64,000 nucleotides of DNA from Tectiglobus sp965247245 (GTDB lineage Bacteria > Pseudomonadota > Alphaproteobacteria > Rhizobiales > Hyphomicrobiaceae). A program made the position numbers and the translations under genes. The notes beneath the pieces are model-generated. The model saw nothing but the letters and a program-made list of their open reading frames with translations, searched no databases and had not been told where the DNA came from. Shown here piece by piece: positions 32,583 to 42,347 of this stretch; positions within the stretch are counted from its first letter, which is position 1, and each line of letters starts with the position of its first letter. The stretch covers positions 310,001 through 374,000 of the forward strand of contig CBDFGV010000003.1 in the NCBI GenBank assembly GCA_965247245.1, given 5' to 3'.

Positions 32583-35009
32583 ATGAGCGACCAAACAACG
32601 ACTGCTGAAATCGGCCCTGGCGAGGAGCTCTATCCAGTCCTGCCTTTGCGCGATATCGTCGTTTTCCCTCATATGATCGTGCCGCTGTTTGTCGGACGAG
32701 AGAAATCCATAAACGCACTTGAAGAAGTGATGCGGACGGACAAGCACATTCTGCTTGCCGCGCAAAAGAATGCTGGCGACGATGATCCAGAGCCCGACGA
32801 AATATACGAAGTCGGCACACTCGCATCGGTTCTGCAGCTGCTGAAGCTGCCTGACGGAACGGTGAAGGTGCTCGTCGAGGGCAGCTCGCGCGCTCAGATC
32901 AAGTATTACACAGACAACAACGATTACTTCGAAGCCGGTATCGAACCGATTGAAGAAGACATCGGTGCCGACGAAGAGGTCGAGGCGCTGTCGAGATCCG
33001 CGATTTCGCAGTTTGAGAGCTACGTCAAACTGAACAAGAAGATCTCACCTGAGGTCTTGGGAACTATCGGCCAGATCGATGACTATTCGAAGTTGGCTGA
33101 TACGATTGCTTCTCACCTGGCGATCAAAATCTCCGACAAGCAGGAGATTTTGGAGGTCCGTTCTATCTCGGAGCGCTTGGAGCGGGTGTTCGCGCTGATG
33201 GAGAGTGAGATCTCTGTTCTGCAGGTCGAGAAGAAGATCCGTTCGCGCGTTAAGCGCCAGATGGAGAAGACCCAGCGCGAGTACTATCTGAATGAGCAAA
33301 TGAAAGCCATTCAGAAGGAACTGGGCGATGGCGACGAGCGCGACGATATCTCGGAGTTCGAAGAGAAGATCGAGAACACCAAGCTGACAAAAGAGGCGCG
33401 TGACAAGTCTCTGGCCGAACTCAAGAAGCTCCGCCAGATGAGCCCGATGTCAGCCGAGGCAACGGTTGTACGCAACTACCTCGACTGGATGCTGTCGATA
33501 CCCTGGGGTGTCAAAGGCAAAGTCAAGAAGGACCTTGGTGAAGCACAGGAAGTGCTGGATCTCGAACACTATGGTTTGGAAAAGGTCAAAGAGCGGATTG
33601 TCGAGTATCTCGCTGTTCAGAACCGTACCAACAAGCTGAAGGGCCCAATTCTGTGCCTGGTCGGCCCGCCAGGTGTCGGTAAGACATCGCTGGGTAAGTC
33701 GATTGCCAACGCAACCGGCCGCGAGTTCGTGCGCATGTCTCTTGGCGGCGTTCGTGACGAAGCTGAGATTCGCGGTCACCGTCGGACCTACATTGGTTCG
33801 ATGCCGGGAAAGGTCATCCAGTCGATGCGCAAAGGCAAGAAGACCAATCCGCTGTTCTTGCTCGATGAAATCGACAAGATGGGTTCGGACTTCCGCGGCG
33901 ACCCAGCAGCAGCACTTCTCGAGGTTCTGGATCCGGAGCAGAACAACGCGTTTAACGATCACTATCTCGAAGTGGATTATGATCTTTCGAACGTGATGTT
34001 TGTCACGACGGCGAACACGTTGAACATTCCGCCAGCACTGATGGACCGGATGGAAATCATCCGCATCGCCGGCTACACCGAGCCAGAGAAGGTCGAGATT
34101 GCGAAGCGTCACCTCATACCCTCTCAGCGCCAATCGCATGGCCTGACGGACGAGGAGTGGCATGTCGATGACGAAGCCCTCAAGATTGTTATCCGCCGTT
34201 ACACGCGTGAAGCCGGTGTTCGTAGCCTGGAGCGGGAGATCGCCAAGCTTGCCCGGAAGGCAGTGAAGGAAATTCTGTCGACCGAGCAGGAGACGATTAC
34301 CGTCACAACGGACAACATCGAGGACTTCCTCGGCGTGCCATCGTACCGCTTTGGCGAGGCCGAGCAGGAAGATCAGGTCGGTGTGGTAACCGGTTTGGCG
34401 TGGACTGAAGTCGGTGGTGAAATCCTGACCATAGAAGGCGTTCTCATGCCCGGTAAGGGCAAGATGACGGTCACCGGTAACCTGCGTGATGTCATGAAAG
34501 AATCGATCCAGGCTGCGAGCGCCTATGTGCGGTCACGCTCTGTCGATTTCGGCATTGCGCCGCCGATGTTCGAGAAGCGTGATATTCACGTTCACGTGCC
34601 CGAAGGCGCGACACCGAAAGACGGTCCATCTGCCGGCGTTGCCATGGTGACGGCCATCGTCTCGGTCCTCACCGGCATAGAAGTCCGCAAGGACATCGCT
34701 ATGACTGGCGAGATCACGTTGCGTGGTCGTGTGCTGCCAATTGGTGGTCTCAAAGAGAAGCTCCTGGCCGCGCTACGGGCTGGCATCAAGAGCGTCGTCA
34801 TCCCGGAAGAGAATGTGAAGGATCTCGCAGAAATCTCCGATGATGTGAAAAACGCACTTGAGATCCTGCCAGTGTCCCGCATGGACGAGGTTCTGAAACT
34901 GGCTCTCGTCCGCCAGCCGGAAGCCATCGAATGGCAGGAAGAGGATCCTGCAGCAGCCGTCACCGCAGTCGACGGTGGCAGCAAAGAATCAGGCGTGACA
35001 GCCCATTAA
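32583..35009 (+). CDS. lon: Lon protease
   Basis: An 808-residue AAA+ serine protease. The N-terminal LAN domain starts at about residue 16 (LYPVLPLRDIVVFPHM), with a coiled-coil region near 200-260. Walker A is GPPGVGKTS (about 360-368), Walker B is FLLDEIDKM, and the peptidase domain carries the catalytic serine in GPSAG (about 685) and lysine in GGLKEKLL (about 727). It degrades misfolded and regulatory proteins and binds DNA. GAGAG lies a few bases upstream of the ATG. Confidence 0.97.
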   Translation: MSDQTTTAEIGPGEELYPVLPLRDIVVFPHMIVPLFVGREKSINALEEVMRTDKHILLAAQKNAGDDDPEPDEIYEVGTLASVLQLLKLPDGTVKVLVEGSSRAQIKYYTDNNDYFEAGIEPIEEDIGADEEVEALSRSAISQFESYVKLNKKISPEVLGTIGQIDDYSKLADTIASHLAIKISDKQEILEVRSISERLERVFALMESEISVLQVEKKIRSRVKRQMEKTQREYYLNEQMKAIQKELGDGDERDDISEFEEKIENTKLTKEARDKSLAELKKLRQMSPMSAEATVVRNYLDWMLSIPWGVKGKVKKDLGEAQEVLDLEHYGLEKVKERIVEYLAVQNRTNKLKGPILCLVGPPGVGKTSLGKSIANATGREFVRMSLGGVRDEAEIRGHRRTYIGSMPGKVIQSMRKGKKTNPLFLLDEIDKMGSDFRGDPAAALLEVLDPEQNNAFNDHYLEVDYDLSNVMFVTTANTLNIPPALMDRMEIIRIAGYTEPEKVEIAKRHLIPSQRQSHGLTDEEWHVDDEALKIVIRRYTREAGVRSLEREIAKLARKAVKEILSTEQETITVTTDNIEDFLGVPSYRFGEAEQEDQVGVVTGLAWTEVGGEILTIEGVLMPGKGKMTVTGNLRDVMKESIQAASAYVRSRSVDFGIAPPMFEKRDIHVHVPEGATPKDGPSAGVAMVTAIVSVLTGIEVRKDIAMTGEITLRGRVLPIGGLKEKLLAALRAGIKSVVIPEENVKDLAEISDDVKNALEILPVSRMDEVLKLALVRQPEAIEWQEEDPAAAVTAVDGGSKESGVTAH

Positions 35010-35054
35010 TTGGCCTGAAACGCCCCGGCTGAAAGAGCCTCTGAAGTGACAATG

Positions 35055-35086
35055 TGCCCCTCTCTGGACCCCTCCAGAGGGGGGCA
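35055..35086 (+). terminator. Hairpin after lon
   Basis: CCTCTCTGGA pairs with TCCAGAGGGG around a CCCC loop; the outer TGCC/GGCA extends it. It lies about 45 bases after the lon stop and lacks a clear T-tract, so it may act with Rho or as a 3'-end stabiliser. Confidence 0.5.
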
Positions 35087-35281
35087 AATGCGTCAGAGGG
35101 TCCGAAAACTGCGAATATCCCCCTATTTTCGGGCATATTTGTTGGTTTTGCGCTTGACGAAGCAAGTCGAACGGTCGTTGTGTTCCTGCGATGTTGCATC
35201 CGCAAACCTGTGAGTCTGCGGGAGGTCTTACAAAACTGCGGGCCGCGACAGTCGCATGCTTAGGGATAAGGACACAGAAGA

Positions 35282-35575
35282 ATGAGCAAGAAAGAAATCA
35301 TTGATTCAATGGCAGAGCGTGCAGAGATCACCAAAGAGAAAGCTGGTCTCGCCTTGGACGCACTGACTGATTACGTTTCCGAAACACTGAAGGGTGGCGA
35401 CGAAGTCAACTTCGCCCCGCTCGGAAAGTTCAAAGTCTCCGCTCGTGCTGCGCGCGAAGGCCGGAACCCGATGTCAGGTGAGAAGATCAAGATCCCAGCA
35501 TCGAACGTGCCAAAGTTCACACCTTCCAAGCAGCTGAAGGAAGAAGTGAACTCAAAGGGCAAGAAGAAGAAGTAA
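35282..35575 (+). CDS. hupB: HU-type DNA-binding protein
   Basis: A 97-residue histone-like protein. The two N-terminal helices (KEIIDSMAERAEITKEKAGLAL in part), the saddle strands, and the DNA-embracing arm (AREGRNPMSGEKIKIPAS) with its Pro are typical. The C-terminal KGKKKK tail is short. HU bends and compacts DNA. Its position after lon, with a strong terminator 32 bases after the stop, makes it a single-gene transcript. Ribosome site AGGA precedes the start. Confidence 0.95.
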   Translation: MSKKEIIDSMAERAEITKEKAGLALDALTDYVSETLKGGDEVNFAPLGKFKVSARAAREGRNPMSGEKIKIPASNVPKFTPSKQLKEEVNSKGKKKK

Positions 35576-35607
35576 TCTCTTCTCGATTAGGTCTATTGTC
35601 ACTTTTG

Positions 35608-35636
35608 AGCGCGCTGCACTGTCAGCGCGCTTTTTC
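35608..35636 (+). terminator. Rho-independent terminator of hupB
   Basis: AGCGCGCTG (35608-35616) and CAGCGCGCT (35623-35631) form a perfect nine-pair stem with a six-base loop, followed by TTTTCTTT. Confidence 0.9.
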
Positions 35637-35741
35637 TTTATCGTGCGGTCTCGTGCACCCCATGGCGACAATAAATCATACAAAATTCAGCTCGTACCAG
35701 TTGCGCCCGCTGCGGGACGCAGCTAGACCTGTTCCTCCGTC

Positions 35742-35817
35742 GGGCGGTTAGCTCAGTTGGTAGAGCATCTCGTTTACACCGAGAGGGTCGGCGGTTCGAG
35801 CCCGTCACCGCCCACCA
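35742..35817 (+). tRNA. tRNA-Val (anticodon TAC)
   Basis: A 76-base gene with GGGCGGT paired to ACCGCCC and encoded CCA. D-arm GCTCAGTTGGTAGAGC, anticodon stem TCTCG/CGAGA with loop TTTACAC (anticodon TAC), and T-arm GGCGGTTCGAGCCCGTC are all intact. Confidence 0.96.
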
Positions 35818-35953
35818 TTCTAAATCGTGTCTGCCTCTTCCTGTGCGGCCGCTACGAATTTGGAACCCGGATTGCTGATCATGCTTGACGTGCAGGCCAC
35901 GCTAGCGTAGGTGATCCAGCCTGATCGTTCGCCGTTGCAATCTGCATCGGGAT

Positions 35954-36030
<77 letters not shown>

Positions 36031-36118
36031 CTTGGTGGCGCCACGAACACCGCATCACCACGAGAGTATCGAGAATTTTTAGAGCAGTGTCTCGAGCGCT
36101 GTCACGGAGCCATGGCAC

Positions 36119-37351
36119 ATGAGTAGGCCGGACGCCACGCCAAACGCTCCCAAACTCACCATCCCGTTTTCAGAGTACATAGTTCTGTCCGCGTTCCTGA
36201 CCGCGCTGACGGCTTTGTCGATAGACATCATGCTCCCGGCGTTGCCGCACATCGGCGCGCATTTCGCGCTTGAGAACCCGAACGACCGTCAATTGGTCGT
36301 TATCTCTTACTTCGTGGGCTTTGCTGTCGGGCAACTGTTCTGGGGCCCCATCTCGGATCGCTTCGGACGCATTCCCGTTTTGTCGATCGGACTCGCCCTG
36401 TTCTCAATCGGCGCTCTCGGCGCGATTTGGGCACCTGACTATGATTGGCTGCTCACCGCGCGCGTCCTTCAGGGCGTTGGTGGAGCGGCATCCAGGGTAA
36501 CGGTCACGGCGATTGTGCGAGATTTGTTTGATGGCGCCCGGATGTCCCGCGTGATGTCGATTATCATGACGGTATTCATTCTCATTCCGGTTCTGGCGCC
36601 TCTGATCGGACAGGGCCTTCTCTACATCGGCGACTGGAAACTACACTTCATTTTCATTCTGATTGCCGGCGCCACACTCCTTCTATGGGCCAGTTTGAGA
36701 ATGCCTGAAACGAGGCCCGCCCACTTGCGTGGCGGCAACTGGTCATCAGTCGCCGCAGCATTTGGCCACTATCTAAGTAACCGGGTCACCGTCACGTATA
36801 CGCTGGCGACGGGCATGATTTTCGGCTGCCTCTGTACGTTTATCGTCAACGCCCAGCAGATCATTGGCGAGTTGTACGCGTTCGGCGACGCGTTCGCGCT
36901 GGTGTTCGGAAGCGTTGCGCTGGCCATGGCGGCGGCCTCACTGACTAACGCCCGGATCGTTCTGCGTCGCGGTATGCGCCGGGTTTGTCACGGCGCATTG
37001 CTGGCCTTTGTGGCGCTCTCCGCAGTGCTACTGACAATAACCTTTTTTGGGCACCCGCCGGCGATCGTATTCCTTGGCTGTCTCGCCGGCCTGTTCTTTC
37101 TGTTCAGCCTGATCACGCCCAATCTCAATGCCATCGCACTGGAACCAATGGGCGCCATTGCCGGCCTAGCTTCATCCATGGTCGGCTTTATCACAACAAT
37201 CTTGGCAGCGATCCTTGGCTGGCTGTTTGGCAGTGCCTACGACGGAACCCTCATTCCCTTCAGTCTCAGCTTCTTCATCCTCAGCTTGCTGTGTCTTCTG
37301 CTTGTGTATTCGGTCGAAGGTCGGGCGGGGATGTTTCGAAAAGACGGTTGA
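36119..37351 (+). CDS. MFS transporter, Bcr/CflA drug-efflux type
   Basis: A 410-residue major facilitator with 12 hydrophobic helices. Family marks include SIDIMLPALPHIG in helix 1 and the loop 2-3 motif GPISDRFGRIPVL. The helix-4 motif is RVLQGVGGAASRV, and helix 5 has the Gly/Pro-rich antiporter motif (IPVLAPLIGQGLL), which indicates a drug:proton antiporter of the Bcr/CflA subgroup. The substrate is unknown. It is a single gene between tRNA-Asp and the complex I locus. Confidence 0.85.
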   Translation: MSRPDATPNAPKLTIPFSEYIVLSAFLTALTALSIDIMLPALPHIGAHFALENPNDRQLVVISYFVGFAVGQLFWGPISDRFGRIPVLSIGLALFSIGALGAIWAPDYDWLLTARVLQGVGGAASRVTVTAIVRDLFDGARMSRVMSIIMTVFILIPVLAPLIGQGLLYIGDWKLHFIFILIAGATLLLWASLRMPETRPAHLRGGNWSSVAAAFGHYLSNRVTVTYTLATGMIFGCLCTFIVNAQQIIGELYAFGDAFALVFGSVALAMAAASLTNARIVLRRGMRRVCHGALLAFVALSAVLLTITFFGHPPAIVFLGCLAGLFFLFSLITPNLNAIALEPMGAIAGLASSMVGFITTILAAILGWLFGSAYDGTLIPFSLSFFILSLLCLLLVYSVEGRAGMFRKDG

Positions 37352-37515
37352 AGGGTTGTTCCCCTCGACAAGGCGCGGCAGCAATGTCTTAGCCGTTGCA
37401 CACTGAAATGTGTGCGCACGTGCCCCAGTGTATGAATCTGCCATGGCTTGCACACTCCGGGTCCGTGCTATACCAGCTGTAGTCGGATGAATCTGCACGC
37501 CCAAGAGGTTGTTTC

Positions 37516-37881
37516 ATGGTGGATCTCGCCACACACTATCTCCCGATCATCATTTTTATTGGCGTTGCCTTGCTGATCGCCTTGGCTTTGATGGTCGCCC
37601 CGTTCTTGGTCGCGGTGAACAACCCGGATCCTGAAAAGGTCTCGGCCTACGAGTGTGGTTTCAATGCGTTTGACGATGCCCGCATGAAGTTCGACGTGCG
37701 GTTCTATCTCGTAGCTATTCTGTTCATCATCTTCGATCTTGAGATAGCGTTTCTGTTTCCCTGGGCTGTCGCCTTCAAGGAAATCGGCGTATTCGGCTTT
37801 TGGTCGATGATGGCCTTCCTGGCGGTGCTGACAGTCGGCTTCATCTACGAGTGGAAGAAAGGCGGCCTCGAATGGGATTAA
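37516..37881 (+). CDS. nuoA: NADH-quinone oxidoreductase subunit A
   Basis: A 121-residue small membrane subunit with three helices. Hallmarks are NNPDPEKVSAYECGF and the DARMKFDVRFYLVAILFIIFDLEIAFLFPW region (quoted in part), where the acidic residues in helix 2 lie near the quinone channel. It opens the complex I locus. Its end overlaps nuoB by ten bases. GAGGTTGTTTC precedes the start. Confidence 0.95.
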   Translation: MVDLATHYLPIIIFIGVALLIALALMVAPFLVAVNNPDPEKVSAYECGFNAFDDARMKFDVRFYLVAILFIIFDLEIAFLFPWAVAFKEIGVFGFWSMMAFLAVLTVGFIYEWKKGGLEWD

Positions 37882-38420
37882 ACGCGCCGCAACAAGTGGA
37901 TGGTGGCTCGGGCATCATCAAACCAGGTGACCCGTCGTTCACGATGATCAACAACGAGCTGGCTGACAAAGGCTTTCTCGTCACCACCACCGATGACCTG
38001 ATCAACTGGGCACGAACGGGTTCGTTGATGTGGATGACATTCGGCCTGGCGTGCTGCGCTGTTGAAATGATGCAGGCCTCGATGCCGCGCTATGACGTCG
38101 AGCGGTTCGGCTTTGCGCCGCGCGCCTCACCGCGCCAATCTGATGTGATGATCGTCGCTGGCACGTTGACAAACAAGATGGCCCCGGCTCTGCGCAAGGT
38201 CTACGACCAGATGCCGGAACCGCGCTACGTGATCTCAATGGGTTCATGCGCCAATGGCGGCGGCTACTATCATTATTCGTATGCTGTGGTGCGGGGCTGC
38301 GATCGGATCGTACCGGTCGACATTTACGTCCCCGGTTGCCCGCCAACTGCCGAAGCATTGGTCTACGGGATCTTGCTGTTGCAAAAAAAGATCCGCCGAA
38401 CCGGAACGATAGCGCGCTAA
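37872..38420 (+). CDS. nuoB: NADH-quinone oxidoreductase subunit B
   Basis: 182 residues from the ATG at 37872, inside the 3' end of nuoA. It carries the N2 [4Fe-4S] cluster: the tandem GLACCAVEM cysteines plus the later Cys in GSCANGGGYYH and VPGCPPTAEA. N2 passes electrons to quinone at the junction with NuoD. The start is chosen because the upstream frame lies inside nuoA and the conserved part begins soon after. Length is normal for alphaproteobacteria. Confidence 0.95.
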   Translation: MGLNAPQQVDGGSGIIKPGDPSFTMINNELADKGFLVTTTDDLINWARTGSLMWMTFGLACCAVEMMQASMPRYDVERFGFAPRASPRQSDVMIVAGTLTNKMAPALRKVYDQMPEPRYVISMGSCANGGGYYHYSYAVVRGCDRIVPVDIYVPGCPPTAEALVYGILLLQKKIRRTGTIAR

Positions 38421-38443
38421 CGCGGCTGGATTGGATGTAAGCT

Positions 38444-39076
38444 TTGAACAATCTCGCAGTTGATGAAGCTCTTAGCGACTTGTCGGACACAGTCTCGGCG
38501 CGCCTGGGCGAGAAGGTTGTCGGAAGCCACATTGCTTTCGGCGAGCTGACAATTGACGTCGAGCGTGCGGCCATCAAAGGCGTGCTCAAGCAACTGCGTG
38601 ATGATGCACGATGCCAGTTCGAAGTCCTGATAGACGTGTGTGGTGTTGACTGGCCGGCGCGCGAAGATCGGTTTGACGTTGTTTATCACCTTTTGTCTCC
38701 GCGCCTGAACCAGCGCATTCGTGTCAAACTCAAGACGAATGAGATCGAGCCGGTTCCATCGGTCGTGGAGATTTTCCCGGCAGCGGACTGGTTTGAGCGC
38801 GAAGCCTACGACATGTACGGCATCCTCTTTGCTGATCATCCGGATCTGCGCCGGCTGCTAACCGATTATGGCTTTCAGGGTTACCCTCTACGGAAGGATT
38901 TTCCTCTGACTGGCTATGTCGAGACCCGTTACGACGATGAGAACAAGCGAGTGGTCTACGAGCCAGTCAAACTCACACAGGAATTCCGGAGCTTTGATTT
39001 CGAGAGCCCCTGGGAAGGCGTGGACTATCCATTGCCGGGCGATGAGAAAGCCTCCGATGAGACACCCAAACAATAG
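38444..39076 (+). CDS. nuoC: NADH-quinone oxidoreductase subunit C
   Basis: A 210-residue peripheral-arm subunit. The start appears to be TTG at 38444, since no in-frame ATG fits before the conserved region; this is inferred. The signature is the C-terminal RLLTDYGFQGYPLRKDFPLTG (written in part) after EREAYDMYGI. It is a separate gene here, not fused to nuoD. It follows nuoB by 23 bases and precedes nuoD by 44. Confidence 0.93.
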   Translation: MNNLAVDEALSDLSDTVSARLGEKVVGSHIAFGELTIDVERAAIKGVLKQLRDDARCQFEVLIDVCGVDWPAREDRFDVVYHLLSPRLNQRIRVKLKTNEIEPVPSVVEIFPAADWFEREAYDMYGILFADHPDLRRLLTDYGFQGYPLRKDFPLTGYVETRYDDENKRVVYEPVKLTQEFRSFDFESPWEGVDYPLPGDEKASDETPKQ

Positions 39077-39120
39077 CGCACTTTGAGATCTCAGATGATC
39101 GAAGCGGACCTGAATTAGAC

Positions 39121-40311
39121 ATGCCAGAAACCGATATTCGACAGTTCAATATCAACTTTGGCCCGCAACACCCGGCAGCCCACGGCGTGCTTCGCCTCGT
39201 GCTTGAGTTGGACGGGGAAATCGTCGAGCGTGTCGATCCGCATATTGGCCTACTGCACCGCGGGACTGAGAAGCTCATCGAGCACAAGACCTACCTGCAG
39301 GCCATCGGTTATTTCGATCGGCTGGACTACGTGGCGCCGATGAATCAGGAGCACGCATTCTGCATGGCGGCAGAACGGCTGCTCCGTCTGGAAATACCCA
39401 AGCGCGGTCAGCTGATCCGAGTTTTGTTCTCTGAGATCGGCCGCCTCCTATCACACATTCTGAACGTCACCACACAGGCTATGGATGTCGGCGCCCTGAC
39501 GCCGCCGCTTTGGGGGTTCGAAGAGCGCGAAAGGCTGATGGTGTTTTATGAGCGTGCTTCTGGTTCGCGCATGCACGCTAAGTATTTCCGTATCGGCGGT
39601 GTCCATCAGGATCTTCCCGATGAGCTGGTCGAGGATATCGCCAAGTTCTGCGAAACCCACGAGCAGGTGCTCGATGATATCGAATCCCTTCTGACCAACA
39701 ATCGCATCTTCAAGCAGCGCAACGTTGATATCGGCGTCGTATCTTTGGACGATTGCTTTCGCTATGGCTTCTCGGGCGTCATGGTCCGTGGCTCAGGAGC
39801 TGCCTGGGACCTACGCAAGTCACAGCCCTACGAGTGTTATGACGAACTCGAGTTCGATATTCCCATCGGCAAGAACGGCGACTGCTATGATCGCTATCTA
39901 ATCCGTATGCAGGAAATGCGAGAGTCGGTCAAAATCATGAAGCAGTGCTGTGAGCGTCTCCTCTCCGAAGAGGGGCGTGGGCCCTGTTCTGCAAGCAACC
40001 AAAAAGTAGTGCCGCCAAAACGTGGTGAGATGAAGCGTTCCATGGAGGCGCTGATCCACCATTTCAAACTATATACCGAAGGCTTCCACGTTCCCGAGGG
40101 TGAGGTCTATGCCTGTGTCGAAGCACCGAAGGGTGAGTTCGGCGTCTACCTCGTCGCTGACGGCTCAAACAAGCCTTATCGTTGCAAGATCCGTGCGCCC
40201 GGCTTCCCACACCTTGCTGCCATGGATTTCATGAACCGCGGGCACATGTTGGCCGACGTTAGCGCGATCCTTGGTTCGCTGGACATTGTGTTTGGTGAGA
40301 TCGATAGGTAG
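39121..40311 (+). CDS. nuoD: NADH-quinone oxidoreductase subunit D
   Basis: A 396-residue 49-kDa-type subunit related to NiFe hydrogenases. It has NFGPQHPAAHGVLRL at the start, HIGLLHRGTEKL next, and the quinone-site His and Tyr in these loops. The C-terminal DIVFGEIDR is standard. It forms the quinone cavity with NuoB. A minus-strand gene and an unknown membrane gene separate it from nuoE. Confidence 0.96.
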   Translation: MPETDIRQFNINFGPQHPAAHGVLRLVLELDGEIVERVDPHIGLLHRGTEKLIEHKTYLQAIGYFDRLDYVAPMNQEHAFCMAAERLLRLEIPKRGQLIRVLFSEIGRLLSHILNVTTQAMDVGALTPPLWGFEERERLMVFYERASGSRMHAKYFRIGGVHQDLPDELVEDIAKFCETHEQVLDDIESLLTNNRIFKQRNVDIGVVSLDDCFRYGFSGVMVRGSGAAWDLRKSQPYECYDELEFDIPIGKNGDCYDRYLIRMQEMRESVKIMKQCCERLLSEEGRGPCSASNQKVVPPKRGEMKRSMEALIHHFKLYTEGFHVPEGEVYACVEAPKGEFGVYLVADGSNKPYRCKIRAPGFPHLAAMDFMNRGHMLADVSAILGSLDIVFGEIDR

Positions 40312-40360
40312 CCAGTCTGCTAGAGCACACAATGCACGTGATCAGGACTGCGCAGCGCCT

Positions 40361-40672
40361 CTACAACTTTGGGCCGAACATCCACCACAGACCGTAGCCA
40401 AGGATGCCAGCAAGGATCCATAGCAGGCGATTGACCCCGCGGCCGGCGATTAACCAGACCAGTGCCAGCGGCCCGGCAATGATAAACGTGCCAAGCAACC
40501 ACATGATCACCCATTGCCAGACGCCAATGGCCTCGGCCAGCATAGCCACATAGCTTTGGAACACTGACCAGATCTGCTGCCCTGGCTCACCAAAGTTGAA
40601 GAGCGGCACCGCGCCGGCCATAAACAGGAAGCCCAGCCCAAAACACAGTGCTCGGCCGATTAATTCGCGCAT
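40361..40672 (-). CDS. Small membrane protein inside the nuo locus, unknown
   Basis: A 103-residue protein with three hydrophobic helices (about residues 7-24, 50-77 and 82-100, the last LLWILAGILGYGLWWMF). It lies on the strand opposite to all nuo genes, between nuoD and nuoE. There is no signal-peptide cleavage site. No family recognised. A gene on the opposite strand implies that the nuo locus is not one uninterrupted transcript, unless transcription passes through. Confidence 0.6.
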   Translation of the reverse strand: MRELIGRALCFGLGFLFMAGAVPLFNFGEPGQQIWSVFQSYVAMLAEAIGVWQWVIMWLLGTFIIAGPLALVWLIAGRGVNRLLWILAGILGYGLWWMFGPKL

Positions 40673-40877
40673 AGATAATTGCTCCGTTTAACTCCGTCCA
40701 ACCACCGGCTTTGCCGGATGCTTGCCAGGCCCCGGCTCGTCTACCGCGAACCCTCGACCACTACCCGATAAATGCGCAAACTGTCTGAGCACCGTTAGTC
40801 AAGTTGACGGTTTGGCTTCTCAACAAGGCATTGCACTGCTATGCTCAAAACTTGCGTGCTGTGCCTGGAGAGCCACA

Positions 40878-41363
40878 ATGTTCACTTTCGATTTTCTGTT
40901 TGTTGCAGCCGTCCTCACCATGGGTTGGGGAATGGCGCTCGCATCTTACAGAATATTCGCCGTTCGGAATGACTGGCCGATGGGCGAACTGCACGCCAAC
41001 AAGCCTCTTGTTCCGGTTCTGCTCGGTGTGTTCTCGATAGCCATTGCGATCCTGTTTGCGGCATCGCGCCAGTACTGGACCGGGTTTGAGCTCGATGGCT
41101 GGTGGATTTTTGTTGGCGGTCTAGCTTTCGCATTCGTTTGGATCGGTATGATGCGGGTCGGTTCGCAGATTTCACTGTTCCTGGCACCGTTGGCCACGCT
41201 TGTCTTGACAATGGCCTGGATCAACACGCGCATTCCACCAGATCTCTCGACTGAGACGTCGTTCGTTCCGAACAGCTATGTCTACATTCCGCTGCCCCAG
41301 CGCTCGCCGTTGCGGCTCAGCGATGCGCGTACGCGCTACGTCGAAAGCGATCGAAGCCGCTAG
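40878..41363 (+). CDS. Membrane protein between nuoD and nuoE, unknown
   Basis: About 161 residues from the ATG at 40878, with GGAGAG nine bases upstream. Four helices: about 3-25, 48-65, 72-92 and 98-115 (LAPLATLVLTMAWI). The C-terminal 40 residues are soluble and Pro/Arg-rich. It runs with the nuo genes but matches no complex I core subunit. Additional open frames in nuo loci are known from Rhodobacter and relatives; whether this one affects complex I is unknown. Confidence 0.6.
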   Translation: MFTFDFLFVAAVLTMGWGMALASYRIFAVRNDWPMGELHANKPLVPVLLGVFSIAIAILFAASRQYWTGFELDGWWIFVGGLAFAFVWIGMMRVGSQISLFLAPLATLVLTMAWINTRIPPDLSTETSFVPNSYVYIPLPQRSPLRLSDARTRYVESDRSR

Positions 41364-41563
41364 GGCGCCTAACCAAAACTCGGCTTATCTATGGTTGTCA
41401 GTGCCCACTGCGCTGTTGTTCGGCGTCGATTGGTCCTTGTGGCTTGCCAGATCAATCCTCTCCCCGTAGTTGATGCTTGTGTGTTCACGTCACGCTACAC
41501 CCTGCGTGGTTGTTGAACGTGGATGGACTTCATCCGTCATGATTTCCGAAGAGGGGCTCTTCC

Positions 41564-42169
41564 ATGGCCGTGCGTCGCCTACACCCAGAACAACCCGCGA
41601 ACTTCGAGTTTACGGCGGAAAACCTGGCCTGGGCCAAAGAGACGATAGCCAAGTATCCGGAAGGGCGTCAGGCGTCCGCCGTGATACCTCTGCTGTGGCG
41701 CGCGCAGGAGCAGCACGAGGGCTGGCTTCCCGAACCGGCGATCCGCTACGTCGGCGAGATGCTCGATATGGCGTATATTCGCGTCTACGAGATCGCCACG
41801 TTCTACACGATGTTCCAGCTGTCGCCCGTGGGTAAGTTGGCTCACGTGCAAGTATGCGGAACAACGCCATGTATGCTACGCGGCGCAGAAGACCTAGTGT
41901 CTGTCTGCAAGCGCCGGATCGCCGATGCACCGCACAAATTGTCCTCCGATGGCAACTTTTCCTGGGAAGAAGTCGAATGCCTCGGCGTCTGCGCTAACGC
42001 CCCCATGGTCCAGATCTGGAAGGACACCTACGAAGATCTGACACCTGAGCTGTTCGAGAAGGTCCTTGATGGGTTTGCCAGCGGAGACCCGCCCAAACCC
42101 GGCTCTCAGATTGGTCGGGTCGCGTCGAGCCCTGCTGGCGGCTTGACGTCGCTCAAGGATGCACCCTGA
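41564..42169 (+). CDS. nuoE: NADH-quinone oxidoreductase subunit E
   Basis: A 201-residue 24-kDa-type subunit that holds the N1a [2Fe-2S] cluster. The four cysteines are in CGTTPC and ECLGVC. It begins with a helical region (FTAENLAWAKETIAKYP). The C-terminal 35 residues are variable and Gly/Pro-rich. It pairs with NuoF for NADH oxidation. It precedes nuoF by 178 bases. Confidence 0.94.
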   Translation: MAVRRLHPEQPANFEFTAENLAWAKETIAKYPEGRQASAVIPLLWRAQEQHEGWLPEPAIRYVGEMLDMAYIRVYEIATFYTMFQLSPVGKLAHVQVCGTTPCMLRGAEDLVSVCKRRIADAPHKLSSDGNFSWEEVECLGVCANAPMVQIWKDTYEDLTPELFEKVLDGFASGDPPKPGSQIGRVASSPAGGLTSLKDAP

Positions 42170-42347
42170 TCCGCTGGAGCCACGGCCTCGCGCTCGCGAA
42201 TCTGACTTCATCAAGCCGATTTCATGAAACAACCGGACACAACTGTGTGCAGGCCGGCAATCTGTGCCAATCTGCGCAACCTGACAGCTTGAACCGCGCC
42301 GAAACATGCGTACTGTGTCGCCAGTGACCGATCGCAGGACCTTTGGC